A stretch of 64,000 bases of DNA from Acidimicrobiales bacterium (GCA_028285495.1 JANQPB010000008.1:1-64000); one strand, 5' to 3'. Positions 52,896 through 60,833 are shown, counted from the first letter of the stretch. The notes: generated from the sequence alone by a model not told the origin. Numbers and translations are program-made.

Positions 52896-52947
52896 GGAGG
52901 AGGTAGAATTCGAACCCACGGAAGGTCTCCCTTCACACGATTTCCAG
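52896..52947 (-). repeat. tRNA-Ser 3'-half fragment, copy 2 (cassette I/II boundary)
   Basis: Same element as copy 1 with three base changes (TAGAATT for GGGATT in the T-stem, and ACGA for ACGC beside the anticodon loop) and a shorter match at the anticodon end. It is preceded on + by CTTGC, shared with copy 3 but not copy 1. The T-stem change breaks pairing, so it could not work as a tRNA. Confidence 0.8.
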
Positions 52948-53119
52948 GTTGGAACCGGCTTCCTCGGAGTGCTCAGAACCGCCAGGTGCCACCGAGCACC
53001 GAGATGCGGCCGCCTAAATGGCTACCGAAGCGGCTACTAGCGGAGAGGTTGATGACGGGTCGCTGACTGCGTGAAGACCACCGGCAGAACGGAGATTGCG
53101 TCTTCACCTGTCACGGCGG
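52948..53119. other. Non-coding spacer right of copy 2
   Basis: Contains TGGCTACC at 53019 and CGGCTACTAG beside it. I see no gene in it. Confidence 0.4.
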
Positions 53120-53308
53120 TCATGAGCGTCCACGCTCCGCGCGAATCAGGTTGTACGAGTTCGTCACATGCTTGAACCTAAGGTCAACAAGCTTGACCTC
53201 TTCCGCCGACCGCCCCGAGTCATCCCTGACATCGGGGTGGAGGTCACGAGCTAGCCGGTGGTAGGCCTTCTTCACCTCGCCATCAGTTGCGTCCGTGTCG
53301 ATCCTCAT
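53120..53308 (-). CDS. J-domain fragment (helices II-III) now in a separate frame
   Basis: 62 residues from an ATG inside the end of the upstream gene: ATDGEVKKAYHRLARDLHPD with the HPD motif, then VDLRFKHVTNSYNLIRAERG. Helix I of a J-domain (normally DPYEVLGI) is missing from this frame, but its first part, RDPYE, is found in the upstream frame exactly where the two diverge. The original gene was therefore probably one protein with a C-terminal J-domain. Whether this small frame is translated on its own is uncertain; it has no clear ribosome site. Confidence 0.55.
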   Translation of the reverse strand: MRIDTDATDGEVKKAYHRLARDLHPDVRDDSGRSAEEVKLVDLRFKHVTNSYNLIRAERGRS

Positions 53309-54038
53309 ATGGATCTCTCGTCGGCTCCTGGTAAGGGTTCGACTGCTCTCGTCGAGCGTACTCCGACCGCCGACGAGCCTCCTCGGCTTGACGCTCCCGC
53401 CACTCGCGTTCGGCGCGGCGGCGAGCCGCTTCCTGGGCCATTGCCTCCGCGTACAGCTGCTCTTGCATGGCGCGATAGAGAGCAACCAGCGCTAGGGCCA
53501 TCTCGACGGTCAGATAGACAGGACCCTCGGCTTCGAAAGCTCCGCGATCGACTAGCTCGTCAGCTCGCTTGCGAGCAGCGCTCACCCTCTGCCCAAGCTT
53601 GTTGGCGCCCGCTTGCACCTGTCTATCGACGGCTCTCGAGCCCTCGCCAAACCCGGCACCAGCTCTGCGAGCCGTAGCTCGAGCTTGCCGAGCCACCTTA
53701 ACTCGCGCTCGACCAGCTCCTCTCCCAAGCAGGCCGGCAATCGTCGCGGTAGATGAGTCGCTCAAGGAGTCCGCAGACTGGGCCGAGCTCCCGGGAGAAG
53801 ACGCCGGCGCGTCCCGCTTTCGACCCGCTAGCCAATACCCCAGCACTAGGTACCCAACTAGGCTTCCGGGAGCGACGTATGCCGCCGTCCTGCCACTCGA
53901 GGCCAGCAAGACCGTCACGACTGTGCCTGGCAGAGCGACTCCGGCGAGCCTGAGCGGCCAAGGAAGTCGTCCAGATCGGAAGGTTCCCAGTCCGATCGCC
54001 ACGAGGATGATGTTCAGAACCAGAACTAACTTGATCAA
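53283..54038 (-). CDS. TM/coiled-coil protein, probably frameshifted from a C-terminal J-domain
   Basis: 251 residues. Two or three TM segments at the N-terminus (LVLVLNIILVAIGLG, LAGVALPGTVVTVLLA, APGSLVGYLVLGYWL), a Ser/Ala linker, then Ala/Arg-rich helices (GRARVKVARQARATARRAGA and an AEAMAQEAARRRAEREWRER coiled coil). It ends RREQSNPYQEPTRDPYEDRH and stops soon after. DPYE is the usual opening of a J-domain helix I, and the rest of that domain follows in another frame. Last gene of the cassette II run, 38 bp after the EACC1-like gene. Membrane-bound J-proteins recruit Hsp70. Confidence 0.65.
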   Translation of the reverse strand: MIKLVLVLNIILVAIGLGTFRSGRLPWPLRLAGVALPGTVVTVLLASSGRTAAYVAPGSLVGYLVLGYWLAGRKRDAPASSPGSSAQSADSLSDSSTATIAGLLGRGAGRARVKVARQARATARRAGAGFGEGSRAVDRQVQAGANKLGQRVSAARKRADELVDRGAFEAEGPVYLTVEMALALVALYRAMQEQLYAEAMAQEAARRRAEREWRERQAEEARRRSEYARREQSNPYQEPTRDPYEDRHGRN

Positions 54039-54076
54039 TCCCGATCAGCGCTCTTTCCGACCAGCTATTGACGGTC

Positions 54077-54433
54077 CTACTCCACAAAGACGATCCTCAG
54101 TTCCTCCGTGGTGGAGGATATTTTGGACAGCTGCGAAGCTACTTCTTCTGGGGTGGTCTCGCTAGTTAGCGTAATCACCACATCCTTGTCGTCGCCAGAG
54201 AGATTCACGGTGACCCGACGCTTGGCATACGTGGAAGCCGCTCGCTGCAGGTAGTGGCGACCGATTAGAACCACTGGCGTGGCCAAGGTGACGAAGTCGG
54301 CGACGGCGGCTATGAAGTCCGCAGTCGAACCACCTCGGTGCGATTCATCGAAGCCTCGCTGGAAGCCGGAGAGATCGATCCCATCAATGCCTTCAGGCCA
54401 TTCACCCTCGGTTCTAAGAACCACGCGTGTCAT
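54077..54433 (-). CDS. EACC1-like small membrane-associated protein
   Basis: 118 residues, one base after the CHAT gene stop, hence co-translated. The middle holds a hydrophobic helix (FIAAVADFVTLATPVVLIGR), followed by RRVTVNLSGDDKDVVITLTS and TPEEVASQLSKI, a short beta-hairpin plus helix. This layout matches the effector-associated constant component 1 domain described for NTP-dependent conflict systems, where it accompanies caspase/CHAT/trypsin-like effectors. The assignment is by pattern, not by alignment, so it is tentative. In such systems it is thought to act as an adaptor between sensor and effector. Confidence 0.55.
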   Translation of the reverse strand: MTRVVLRTEGEWPEGIDGIDLSGFQRGFDESHRGGSTADFIAAVADFVTLATPVVLIGRHYLQRAASTYAKRRVTVNLSGDDKDVVITLTSETTPEEVASQLSKISSTTEELRIVFVE

Positions 54434-54434
54434 G

Positions 54435-57400
54435 TCAGGAATGGTACAGGTCTGCTCCGTGTAGCAACCAGGGGGAATACGACTCGGCCTGACTAGCTAG
54501 GCGGAGCGCCTCAGTCGTCCAACGCCCTTCTAAAGCCACTGCGAGTGACCGGTTGGCTAGCCTCGCCTTTGCGCTGTCAACCCGGATGGGGGCCGCCACG
54601 ACCGAGCTTGCCCCTGCCTCCAGGAAGATCCTGGCCGCCGTCTCCCCAGGTTCCTCGCCCTGGGGCTTCGCCGCTGCAGCCAGGCAAGTCGACAGAACGA
54701 CGAGCCGGCAGTCGTCCAGCCGACCCCGGATGAGACTCTCGACCGAGACGTACCCATCGCTTAGCTGCAAGAGCGGTCGCGCAGCGGTCTGGTCTAGCTT
54801 GCCCTGCCCTGCGAGGTAGAGGCCCCCACACACACTCAGCCGTTCACGGACGGCCTCTACAGTCGCGTCCGCACCGACCAACGGCTCTACTCCAAACGTC
54901 GCCGCAACTTCACGCGCCTCAAGCTCAGCGTCAGGACGGTCACTGCCGGGATTACCCACAACGAGCCATGGCTTCGCCGGACCATTGCGCGACGAACCGA
55001 TCCATCGGCGCGACTCGTCCTTCCGCGTGACAGCGAACCAATCACGTAGAGCTGCTGAGCCGGGCAGGACTGGCAGGTTCTCTAGCGGGACACTCAGCCA
55101 TGGCTGGCTCAGCGAGAGCGCTACACGGCTTTCGCGTGGGATCTCTAAGAGCGGCCGAACCAACCAGCTCGCAGCTGCATGCCACTCCGGGACCGGGGAC
55201 ACTGGGCGCCCAGCATCCGCCCTCTTCACGTCGGCCAGAATCTCGTCCCGAAGGGATGAGCTTGAGCTCCTCCCGATATCGACTAGGTGGACCCTCACCT
55301 CCGAAGCCTGAGCATCACACAGCGCCTCAACGGGGACAACTATCCACGCAACCCGTTCGCGGGTTTGCACCAGCTCCGCCACAAAGTCGACCGATCCTCC
55401 GTCGACCTGTACCTGCCGTGCGAAGCTCTCGGCTTCGTGCCGCAGCATCTGATTGCGGTGCGGACCGAGAGCCTCGAGCTCCTCCATTGCCTCAACGTTC
55501 GGGCGCAAGAAGTGAGCCACTCTGGGAGAGGCTGCCACCTGCCGGGCGCGACGACTCCGGACATCCCCAGTAGTGTCTCCAAGTAGCGTCTTCAGCTCCA
55601 GCGTCTCCAGTGGCGTCGCTTCTGCGAGGAACTCCGGCAATCGCTCAGCCAGATCAGCTTGCGCCGCCGCCATCTTCTGGGTGATCAGCGCCGAGTGAGC
55701 CGGGTCCGCCTGCGCCATCGCCTCGAGATCGAGCTCATCATGCGGGAACTCCGGAACCTCTAGACGTTCCCGCTCATACATGGAACGAAGTTCGCTCACG
55801 GCATCACCGTCGAACTCTCCATCCTCTTGACCCACCACGCTGGCGATCAGCGCTCGCAAGTCCCGAGATCGATCGGCTAGCTCTGGCATTGAGACAGACC
55901 GCTGTGTTGCATGGGTACCGGTGGGGTCAATAGCCCACTCAAGTCCTATTTCCCGAAGCAGCTCGCTAGACGAGTCGTCGTTGGAAGAGGCGAGAGAATC
56001 GACCAACCACTCCATGGTTCGGAGCGGATACGCAGCAAACGTACTCCGGAAGAAGTAGAGCCAACCCCGACCCGCAACTCGCGAGTAGAGAATCACTCTC
56101 TCCCTCTGACGAACGAACCGTTCGGGGTCGAACCCTGGAGTACCCTCTCGACCAGCCACTAGCTCGCGCGCCTTAGACCGTCTCTCCAGGTCTGTGATGA
56201 ACTCGCCGAACGCGCCCCAGTCGGCCGGCGCGCGCTCGGAGTGATAGCGGAGGCGGTCCTTTAGAGTCGACAACCATCGAGGCCCATCGTCCATCAGTTT
56301 CGCCAAGGCAATGTTTGCCTGCGCCTGCATATCTACAGCATCACGCGACGCAGGTAGCTTCTTGACCCGCTGTCGGCGGACACTCTGGCTACCCGGAAGC
56401 TGCGCGATAAGCGCCTCAACGTACTGCTGCTGCTGGTCGTTGGGGTAGCGCTCGAGCCAATCAGCCAGGAGACTATTGGCCTCCTCATATCGCCCGACGG
56501 CCATCAAGACCAGCCCACGATTGAGATCGTACGATGAGCCAGAAGAAGTCTCGCCGGTTCGCTCTGCCGATAGCTCAGCGACACCGAGCGCCCATATCGC
56601 GTTGGTAGCTGCCTGCGTGATCCCGTGCACCCGCCCTAGGCTGTTGAGAGTTGCGGGCAGCTCTCGACGTTGTGCGGAAACCAACTTCGCCGCCACTGCC
56701 ATATACGCATGCCATTCGGCTGTGACCCCCATGAGACCAGCTCGCTCGTAGACCGAGACGAGAGCCACGTGAGCGGCGGTTTCAGCCAAGAAATCGCGAC
56801 CGTGGTAACCACCTGCGATTCGGCGAAGTCCGTCGATACCGCGTGGGTCGCCCTTGAGGCACCGGACATGCTCGATCGTAATCCGAGCCAGCTCGCGAGA
56901 TTCGGGTAAGAGATCGTCGAAGACGAGATCCGCTAGCTCGCCGTCGGCTGTGTCCACCTCACCGAGGTTCAGGTACTGCCGAGCAATCTGCGCATGACAG
57001 GCTGCAATGAGCGCCGGGTCGCCTGCCTTGCCAAGAGCGACGCGATACAGCTCAATGGCCTCCCGCTCTCGGCCAACGTCAACCAGGCCATTCGCCTCTC
57101 GGAACTCCCTTGCCCCTGGGGTCGAACCCGTGCTGGGACCGAAACGCTCCTCGAGCGCCCGAGCGAAGTGAGCGGCCATCTCCCCGCTTCTCGCTGTATT
57201 CGACAGCTCTCGATCCATCTTGTCGATTCGATCCACCAGTAATCGAGCTGGACGCTCGTGGTCGCAGCTGAGCGCCACCGCTGCTAGTGGCCAAAGATCG
57301 CCAGCGACCAGACCGAATAGGCGCCTGTCGTAGGCCCAGTCGAGGAAGTGGGCGATTGCCTCAGCGGCGGCTGACGCTTCATCTCCTGGAAGACCTCGGA

Positions 57401-57617
57401 TGGTCGCATCGTTGTCTAGAAGGCTCTCGACGACTACCAGGCCGGTAGCCGCGGCGGTTGTGGAGCCGTCGGGGGGTTCTGGCTTCTCAGAGCCGTCCGG
57501 CGCCGACTGTGCTCTTTCGAGAATCTCGGAACGACTTGCTTGATCGCCTGCGCCAAGCTCGTCTAAGGCGACGCTCACCGCCTTCACGATCTCAGAAAAC
57601 GGGTCGTTTGCGGTCAC
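54435..57617 (-). CDS. Helical-repeat protein with C-terminal CHAT (caspase-like) domain, catalytic His replaced
   Basis: 1060 residues, GTG start. Residues about 1-480 are TPR-like helical repeats (YRVALGKAGDPALIAACHAQ, RQYLNLGEVDTADGELADLV, VLMAVGRYEEANSLLADWLE). About 480-780 is helical and acidic. The CHAT domain spans about 790-1060: VALSLSQPWLSVPLENLPVL, WLVVGNPGSDRPDAELEARE, GGLYLAGQGKLDQTAARPLL, VVLSTCLAA and IFLEAGASSVVAAPIRVDS. The nucleophile Cys978 is kept, but the histidine of the usual H-G motif is Gln938 (codon CAG). The domain is therefore either inactive or uses another base. It lies between the pseudo-WecA gene and the EACC1-like gene in cassette II. CHAT proteases cut partner proteins to cause growth arrest or death in known systems. 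Confidence 0.8.
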   Translation of the reverse strand: MTANDPFSEIVKAVSVALDELGAGDQASRSEILERAQSAPDGSEKPEPPDGSTTAAATGLVVVESLLDNDATIRGLPGDEASAAAEAIAHFLDWAYDRRLFGLVAGDLWPLAAVALSCDHERPARLLVDRIDKMDRELSNTARSGEMAAHFARALEERFGPSTGSTPGAREFREANGLVDVGREREAIELYRVALGKAGDPALIAACHAQIARQYLNLGEVDTADGELADLVFDDLLPESRELARITIEHVRCLKGDPRGIDGLRRIAGGYHGRDFLAETAAHVALVSVYERAGLMGVTAEWHAYMAVAAKLVSAQRRELPATLNSLGRVHGITQAATNAIWALGVAELSAERTGETSSGSSYDLNRGLVLMAVGRYEEANSLLADWLERYPNDQQQQYVEALIAQLPGSQSVRRQRVKKLPASRDAVDMQAQANIALAKLMDDGPRWLSTLKDRLRYHSERAPADWGAFGEFITDLERRSKARELVAGREGTPGFDPERFVRQRERVILYSRVAGRGWLYFFRSTFAAYPLRTMEWLVDSLASSNDDSSSELLREIGLEWAIDPTGTHATQRSVSMPELADRSRDLRALIASVVGQEDGEFDGDAVSELRSMYERERLEVPEFPHDELDLEAMAQADPAHSALITQKMAAAQADLAERLPEFLAEATPLETLELKTLLGDTTGDVRSRRARQVAASPRVAHFLRPNVEAMEELEALGPHRNQMLRHEAESFARQVQVDGGSVDFVAELVQTRERVAWIVVPVEALCDAQASEVRVHLVDIGRSSSSSLRDEILADVKRADAGRPVSPVPEWHAAASWLVRPLLEIPRESRVALSLSQPWLSVPLENLPVLPGSAALRDWFAVTRKDESRRWIGSSRNGPAKPWLVVGNPGSDRPDAELEAREVAATFGVEPLVGADATVEAVRERLSVCGGLYLAGQGKLDQTAARPLLQLSDGYVSVESLIRGRLDDCRLVVLSTCLAAAAKPQGEEPGETAARIFLEAGASSVVAAPIRVDSAKARLANRSLAVALEGRWTTEALRLASQAESYSPWLLHGADLYHS

Positions 57618-57881
57618 GATGTTCGCCCCCAGTCGCTGTGTTCGCCGTCGCCTGCAGCTAGATATGAGTTAAGCGCTAGTCGGCTCACCTCACAAGAACT
57701 ATCGCAGCCTGACGGACCCGAACTGGCACGACCCCCGAGCTGAATTCGACGGTCGGCTCGCTCTTGGACGGGCCCGACGCCGCTACTGTCTGTGCAGCGC
57801 CCGGTCAGCCCAGCTGGTTCCGGCTGGTCGAAGTCCGATGCAGGCACCGCTCGCCCCTCGACTCCATGATTCCCGGCCACA
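57618..57881. other. Spacer upstream of the CHAT gene
   Basis: About 260 bp between the restored stop of the WecA-like gene and the CHAT start. No gene is seen. It may carry the CHAT promoter; none of good quality was recognised. Confidence 0.35.
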
Positions 57882-58049
57882 TCATTGCCCGGACTGCAAC
57901 TCCTCCGCAGAGACCTCGTGGAGAGCCAGCCGAGCCATTGCATCAAGTACTCCCGGCGAGTCTGCGACGATACGAGTCACAGTCTCGGGCGAGGACTGAA
58001 ACGAGTCCCTGGATGCGAGTAGGAGCTTGTACAGCTCGTTCTCAAGCTG
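57882..58049 (-). pseudogene. Out-of-frame C-terminal tail of the WecA-like gene
   Basis: Beyond the AG repeat, the +2-shifted frame reads QLENELYKLLLASRDSFQSS, then PETVTRIVADSPGVLDAMAR and LALHEVSAEELQSGQ, and stops. It is a well-formed amphipathic helical tail of 55 residues that joins without a break to AAAERE of the main frame if one AG unit is removed. The tail actually encoded in the present frame (SSLRTSCTSSYSHPGTRF) looks random. Confidence 0.7.
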
Positions 58050-59653
58050 CTCTCTCTCTCTGCCGCGGCGATCTCTCGGCGTGCCTCAGCCTCCAACTTC
58101 TTGGCTTCAGCGGTCGTCTTCAGTGTTTCTGCCCTCACTCGTTCAAGGCCGGGCCTCCAGTACTTGAGGGCACCAAGCAGGGCTGCCAGAGCACTGACCG
58201 CACCGGCTCCAGCCACGACCAGCTCTATAGGATTGCGATAGGTGACTTGATGAACGCGAACCGGGGGATCGCCGGATTGTGAAACCCGAGTAGCCAACCC
58301 GATCGCCCCCTCATGACCGCCTTCTGCCCCCCTGCCAATGACCTGCTCGTTGTGTGCCCATGCGTAGGCAGGAACGGTCAATGAAGAGAGGTCCGAGAGC
58401 ACGCGAGCTAGAGTCTCCAAATCAGCCGATGGCCCAACGTCAACTCGTATCGCATACCGGCGGACGCGGTTCGAAACCATTGCGTGGCCCACGCGATTGG
58501 CTATAGCCGGCCCGTACCCATCGCCCCCGACTACCTGCGACGCCGCCCCTGAACCGGATGCTGAGACTGGCTCCCGCCTCGGAAGAAGCAGGATCACCAA
58601 GAGCAGGACTCCTGCGATTGTTGCTGGAGCCACCAAACCCTGACCGCGGCCGAAATTGTATGCGGGGTAGAGAGCGATCGATGTCAATAGCGCAGTCCAC
58701 GCCCAAAGCAATCCGACGGCTCGCCGCTGGCCGTACCCCAGACGGGCAAGGCGGCGGTGCAGGTGCTGGAAACTCGGCAGGCTCGCCGGAACACCTCGCT
58801 TGGAGCGTGCCCTATAGGCCAGACCCGCATCCAGCGCCGGGGCAACTAGTATCGCGGCCGGCACAAAGACGGGTGCGTAGAAGAAGAAGGCTTGACCTCC
58901 AGCAGGAGCTGCAGCTTCACCCGCAACGGCGATCGTCGCCGTGGCTGTCATAGCTCCAAACAGACGAATGCCAGCACTGCCCATATAGATACGTGCGGGG
59001 TATATCGACCAAGCCATGTATCCGACAACTATTCCGACCAGGACAACCGAAGCCAACAGCCCAGAGGTTCTGGATTTCACTACCGAGAGCTCCTCTAGGC
59101 GAACCCCGAACAGAAGCAGTCCCGCCGTCCCTATCCCGACGATGCCGGCGACCAACTCATTGAATCCAGCAATACCTCGTAGTGCAGTCGTGACGCAGAG
59201 AATCCAGATCGAGTTGACTAACGGTGCCAATTCGGCAGGGATGCCGACCGGCTCTATGAAAGGAATGGGGAGGCTCTCGATCCCTATTCCCCCGTAGGCA
59301 AGAGCAAGACCTGGAACAAGTGGGAACACGACACCGAGCCAGCGCGGTGCTCTTGAGGACTCTTCAAGTAGTCCGGTCGCCCAGGCGAGGCAGGTCGCGA
59401 TCAGGATCCACCAATGCTCCGCCGAGTCGATGAACAGCCCAGCGAACCAACCAGCGATCCAAGCGCACAGCAGGCCAACAAGCATGGACACACTGCCGAG
59501 AGCTGTTGAAGACCGAAGCCGCATGCGGCGCGGGTCGGACAGCGACGAGATATCGGTCGGGCCGGAAAAGTAGGTGATTGCCGGCATGGTCGCCGCCGTC
59601 GCCAAGAGCGCCACGGCACCCAAAGCCAGGAATGACGGGAGGTTAGCGTCCAC
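57977..59653 (-). CDS. WecA/MraY-like pseudo-glycosyltransferase with C-terminal membrane-tethered domain
   Basis: 558 residues in the present frame (589 if the AG-repeat frameshift is corrected). Residues 1-360 have about ten TM segments in the pattern of polyprenyl-phosphate N-acetylhexosamine-1-phosphate transferases, including SDPRRMRLRSSTALGSVSML (like DxPNxRKxHxxPxPxxGG) and FQHLHRRLARLGYGQRRAVG (like PDRxHLHHRLL). All catalytic acids are gone: the DD motif is EE (GLLEESS, 97-98), DGLDG is AGIVG (169-173), and GDSGS is GSAGI. Residues 395-465 form a soluble alpha/beta domain. A further TM at 475-495 (PIELVVAGAGAVSALAALLG) is followed by a coiled coil, KTTAEAKKLEAEARREIAAA. First gene of cassette II; GTG start. 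It may bind the lipid carrier without catalysis and signal inward. Confidence 0.7.
   Translation of the reverse strand: MDANLPSFLALGAVALLATAATMPAITYFSGPTDISSLSDPRRMRLRSSTALGSVSMLVGLLCAWIAGWFAGLFIDSAEHWWILIATCLAWATGLLEESSRAPRWLGVVFPLVPGLALAYGGIGIESLPIPFIEPVGIPAELAPLVNSIWILCVTTALRGIAGFNELVAGIVGIGTAGLLLFGVRLEELSVVKSRTSGLLASVVLVGIVVGYMAWSIYPARIYMGSAGIRLFGAMTATATIAVAGEAAAPAGGQAFFFYAPVFVPAAILVAPALDAGLAYRARSKRGVPASLPSFQHLHRRLARLGYGQRRAVGLLWAWTALLTSIALYPAYNFGRGQGLVAPATIAGVLLLVILLLPRREPVSASGSGAASQVVGGDGYGPAIANRVGHAMVSNRVRRYAIRVDVGPSADLETLARVLSDLSSLTVPAYAWAHNEQVIGRGAEGGHEGAIGLATRVSQSGDPPVRVHQVTYRNPIELVVAGAGAVSALAALLGALKYWRPGLERVRAETLKTTAEAKKLEAEARREIAAAERESSLRTSCTSSYSHPGTRFSPRPRL
58050..58061. repeat. 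(CT)6/(AG)6 dinucleotide tract inside the WecA-like gene
   Basis: Six AG units on the coding strand. Loss of one unit restores a 55-residue conserved-looking C-terminus, so the tract marks a frameshift and could be a phase-variable or mutated site. Confidence 0.8.
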
Positions 59654-60008
59654 AACCAGCCCTTAGATCCTGCCTTAACCTCAAGGACACCGAACCATAG
59701 CGCTTCCTGACGAGCGTTTGAAGCTTGGCATCGCTCTCTGCGTTCCCTAGCAACAGGGTTGACTTCCTTGGTCGTGAGACCGATCGACGATGGCCGTGGA
59801 TGCGCGCCGCCTCAAGACTCCCAAGCGAGGACAACGCTGCTCGCACGGCCGACGAGGTCAGCCCCGACCACACTGCGGCGACCATTGGAGGCTACGGCCA
59901 GAGAAGAAGCGGGCTATCAGAATGGCTATCAGCGGCCCTGTCCGGCCCGAGGCACGGTCGAGCCTGCTGAACACTCGGCAGGCCTCCTGACCAGCGGAAA
60001 TACCTTGC
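59654..60008. other. Non-coding region left of copy 3
   Basis: Upstream region of the WecA-like gene. It holds paired repeats GGGCTATC and TGGCTATC (59911, 59923) close to the tRNA fragment, but no gene I can support. Confidence 0.45.
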
Positions 60009-60061
60009 GGAGGAGGTGGGATTCGAACCCACGGAAGGTCTCCCTTCACACGCTTTCCAAG
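60009..60061 (-). repeat. tRNA-Ser 3'-half fragment, copy 3 (cassette II/III boundary)
   Basis: Identical over 53 bp to copy 1. After CTCCTCC the discriminator-position base is G, as expected for tRNA-Ser, followed by CAAG as in copy 2. On the 5' side (right), GCGCCAC precedes TTGGAAAG and cannot form the anticodon stem, so the D-arm half is missing and this is not a complete tRNA. Confidence 0.85.
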
Positions 60062-60296
60062 TGGCGCAGGCGGTACCGCAAGGGACTAGCAGTTGCTCGA
60101 GGCCGGGCAAGTGACGCCATTGGGCGCCAGGACGCACTGCTGCGCGACGAGCAAGATGGCTACCAGGCAGGCTCCCGCGCTGACATTCCTTCAACTAACT
60201 CGGCTGGACCGACTCTCGGTCGAAGATCTCAGGGCGTAGGCAGAACGCCGACTCGTTGCCTGCCCCAGGCCCTAGGCGAACCTCTCGACAACGGGG
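60062..60296. other. Spacer right of copy 3
   Basis: Non-coding. Contains TGGCTACC at 60157, mirroring the motifs next to the other copies. No gene seen. Confidence 0.4.
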
Positions 60297-60833
60297 CTAG
60301 GCACTGTTCGACCGCTCGGTGAGCACCAGCAGGTTCTTGGTGCCGCAGATATCACCCAGCAAGCCTGCATAGGCCCGGAGGGTTGTCCCAACCTCGCCGA
60401 GAGCGCGGCGGAGGTCATCATGGCTCGCCCAACTTCGCTCCCACTCGAACCGGGAGACGTCTTCGGGCCGGCGGGACTCATGATCTTCGAGCTCAGGGTG
60501 CCAAGTGGCGAGCGTCGGCCGAAGGGCGTGGTTCAGGATGGCGACCGCCAGGTGGCCGAAGGAAACTGTCGACCCCGTCGTAGGCTGGGCAACTTCAGGA
60601 CCGTAGCGGCGAAGGATCTCACGCGTCGTACCAAAGAGGGAGTAGAGCGAGGCCAGAGCCTCGCGCAGCAGCCCTTCATCTTGGGCGAGCTCGACGACTC
60701 CGACCCGGGTGATCAGCTCAACGTACATCTCCCAAGCGGCGTCGCGCTCACCTACGCCCGGTACCCAATCGCCACTGATCTCCCCAACGCCGAAGGGCAG
60801 TCCGATCTTCGCGGTCACCTTGTTCAGCGCCAT
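60297..60833 (-). CDS. Conserved hypothetical protein near TIR-WD40 gene
   Basis: 178 residues, all helical except for the first 25: KIGLPFGVGEISGDWVPGVG, then ERDAAWEMYVELITRVGVVE, GLLREALASLYSLFGTTREI, LRRYGPEVA, AILNHALRPTLATWHPELED and LRAYAGLLGDIC. I recall proteins with this ERxAAWELYVEL/RPLLATWHP pattern from many actinobacteria but know no function. No TM or signal sequence. It is divergent from the TIR-WD40 gene over a 608-bp gap and is the first gene of cassette III. A regulatory or immunity role is possible but unsupported. Confidence 0.7.
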   Translation of the reverse strand: MALNKVTAKIGLPFGVGEISGDWVPGVGERDAAWEMYVELITRVGVVELAQDEGLLREALASLYSLFGTTREILRRYGPEVAQPTTGSTVSFGHLAVAILNHALRPTLATWHPELEDHESRRPEDVSRFEWERSWASHDDLRRALGEVGTTLRAYAGLLGDICGTKNLLVLTERSNSA

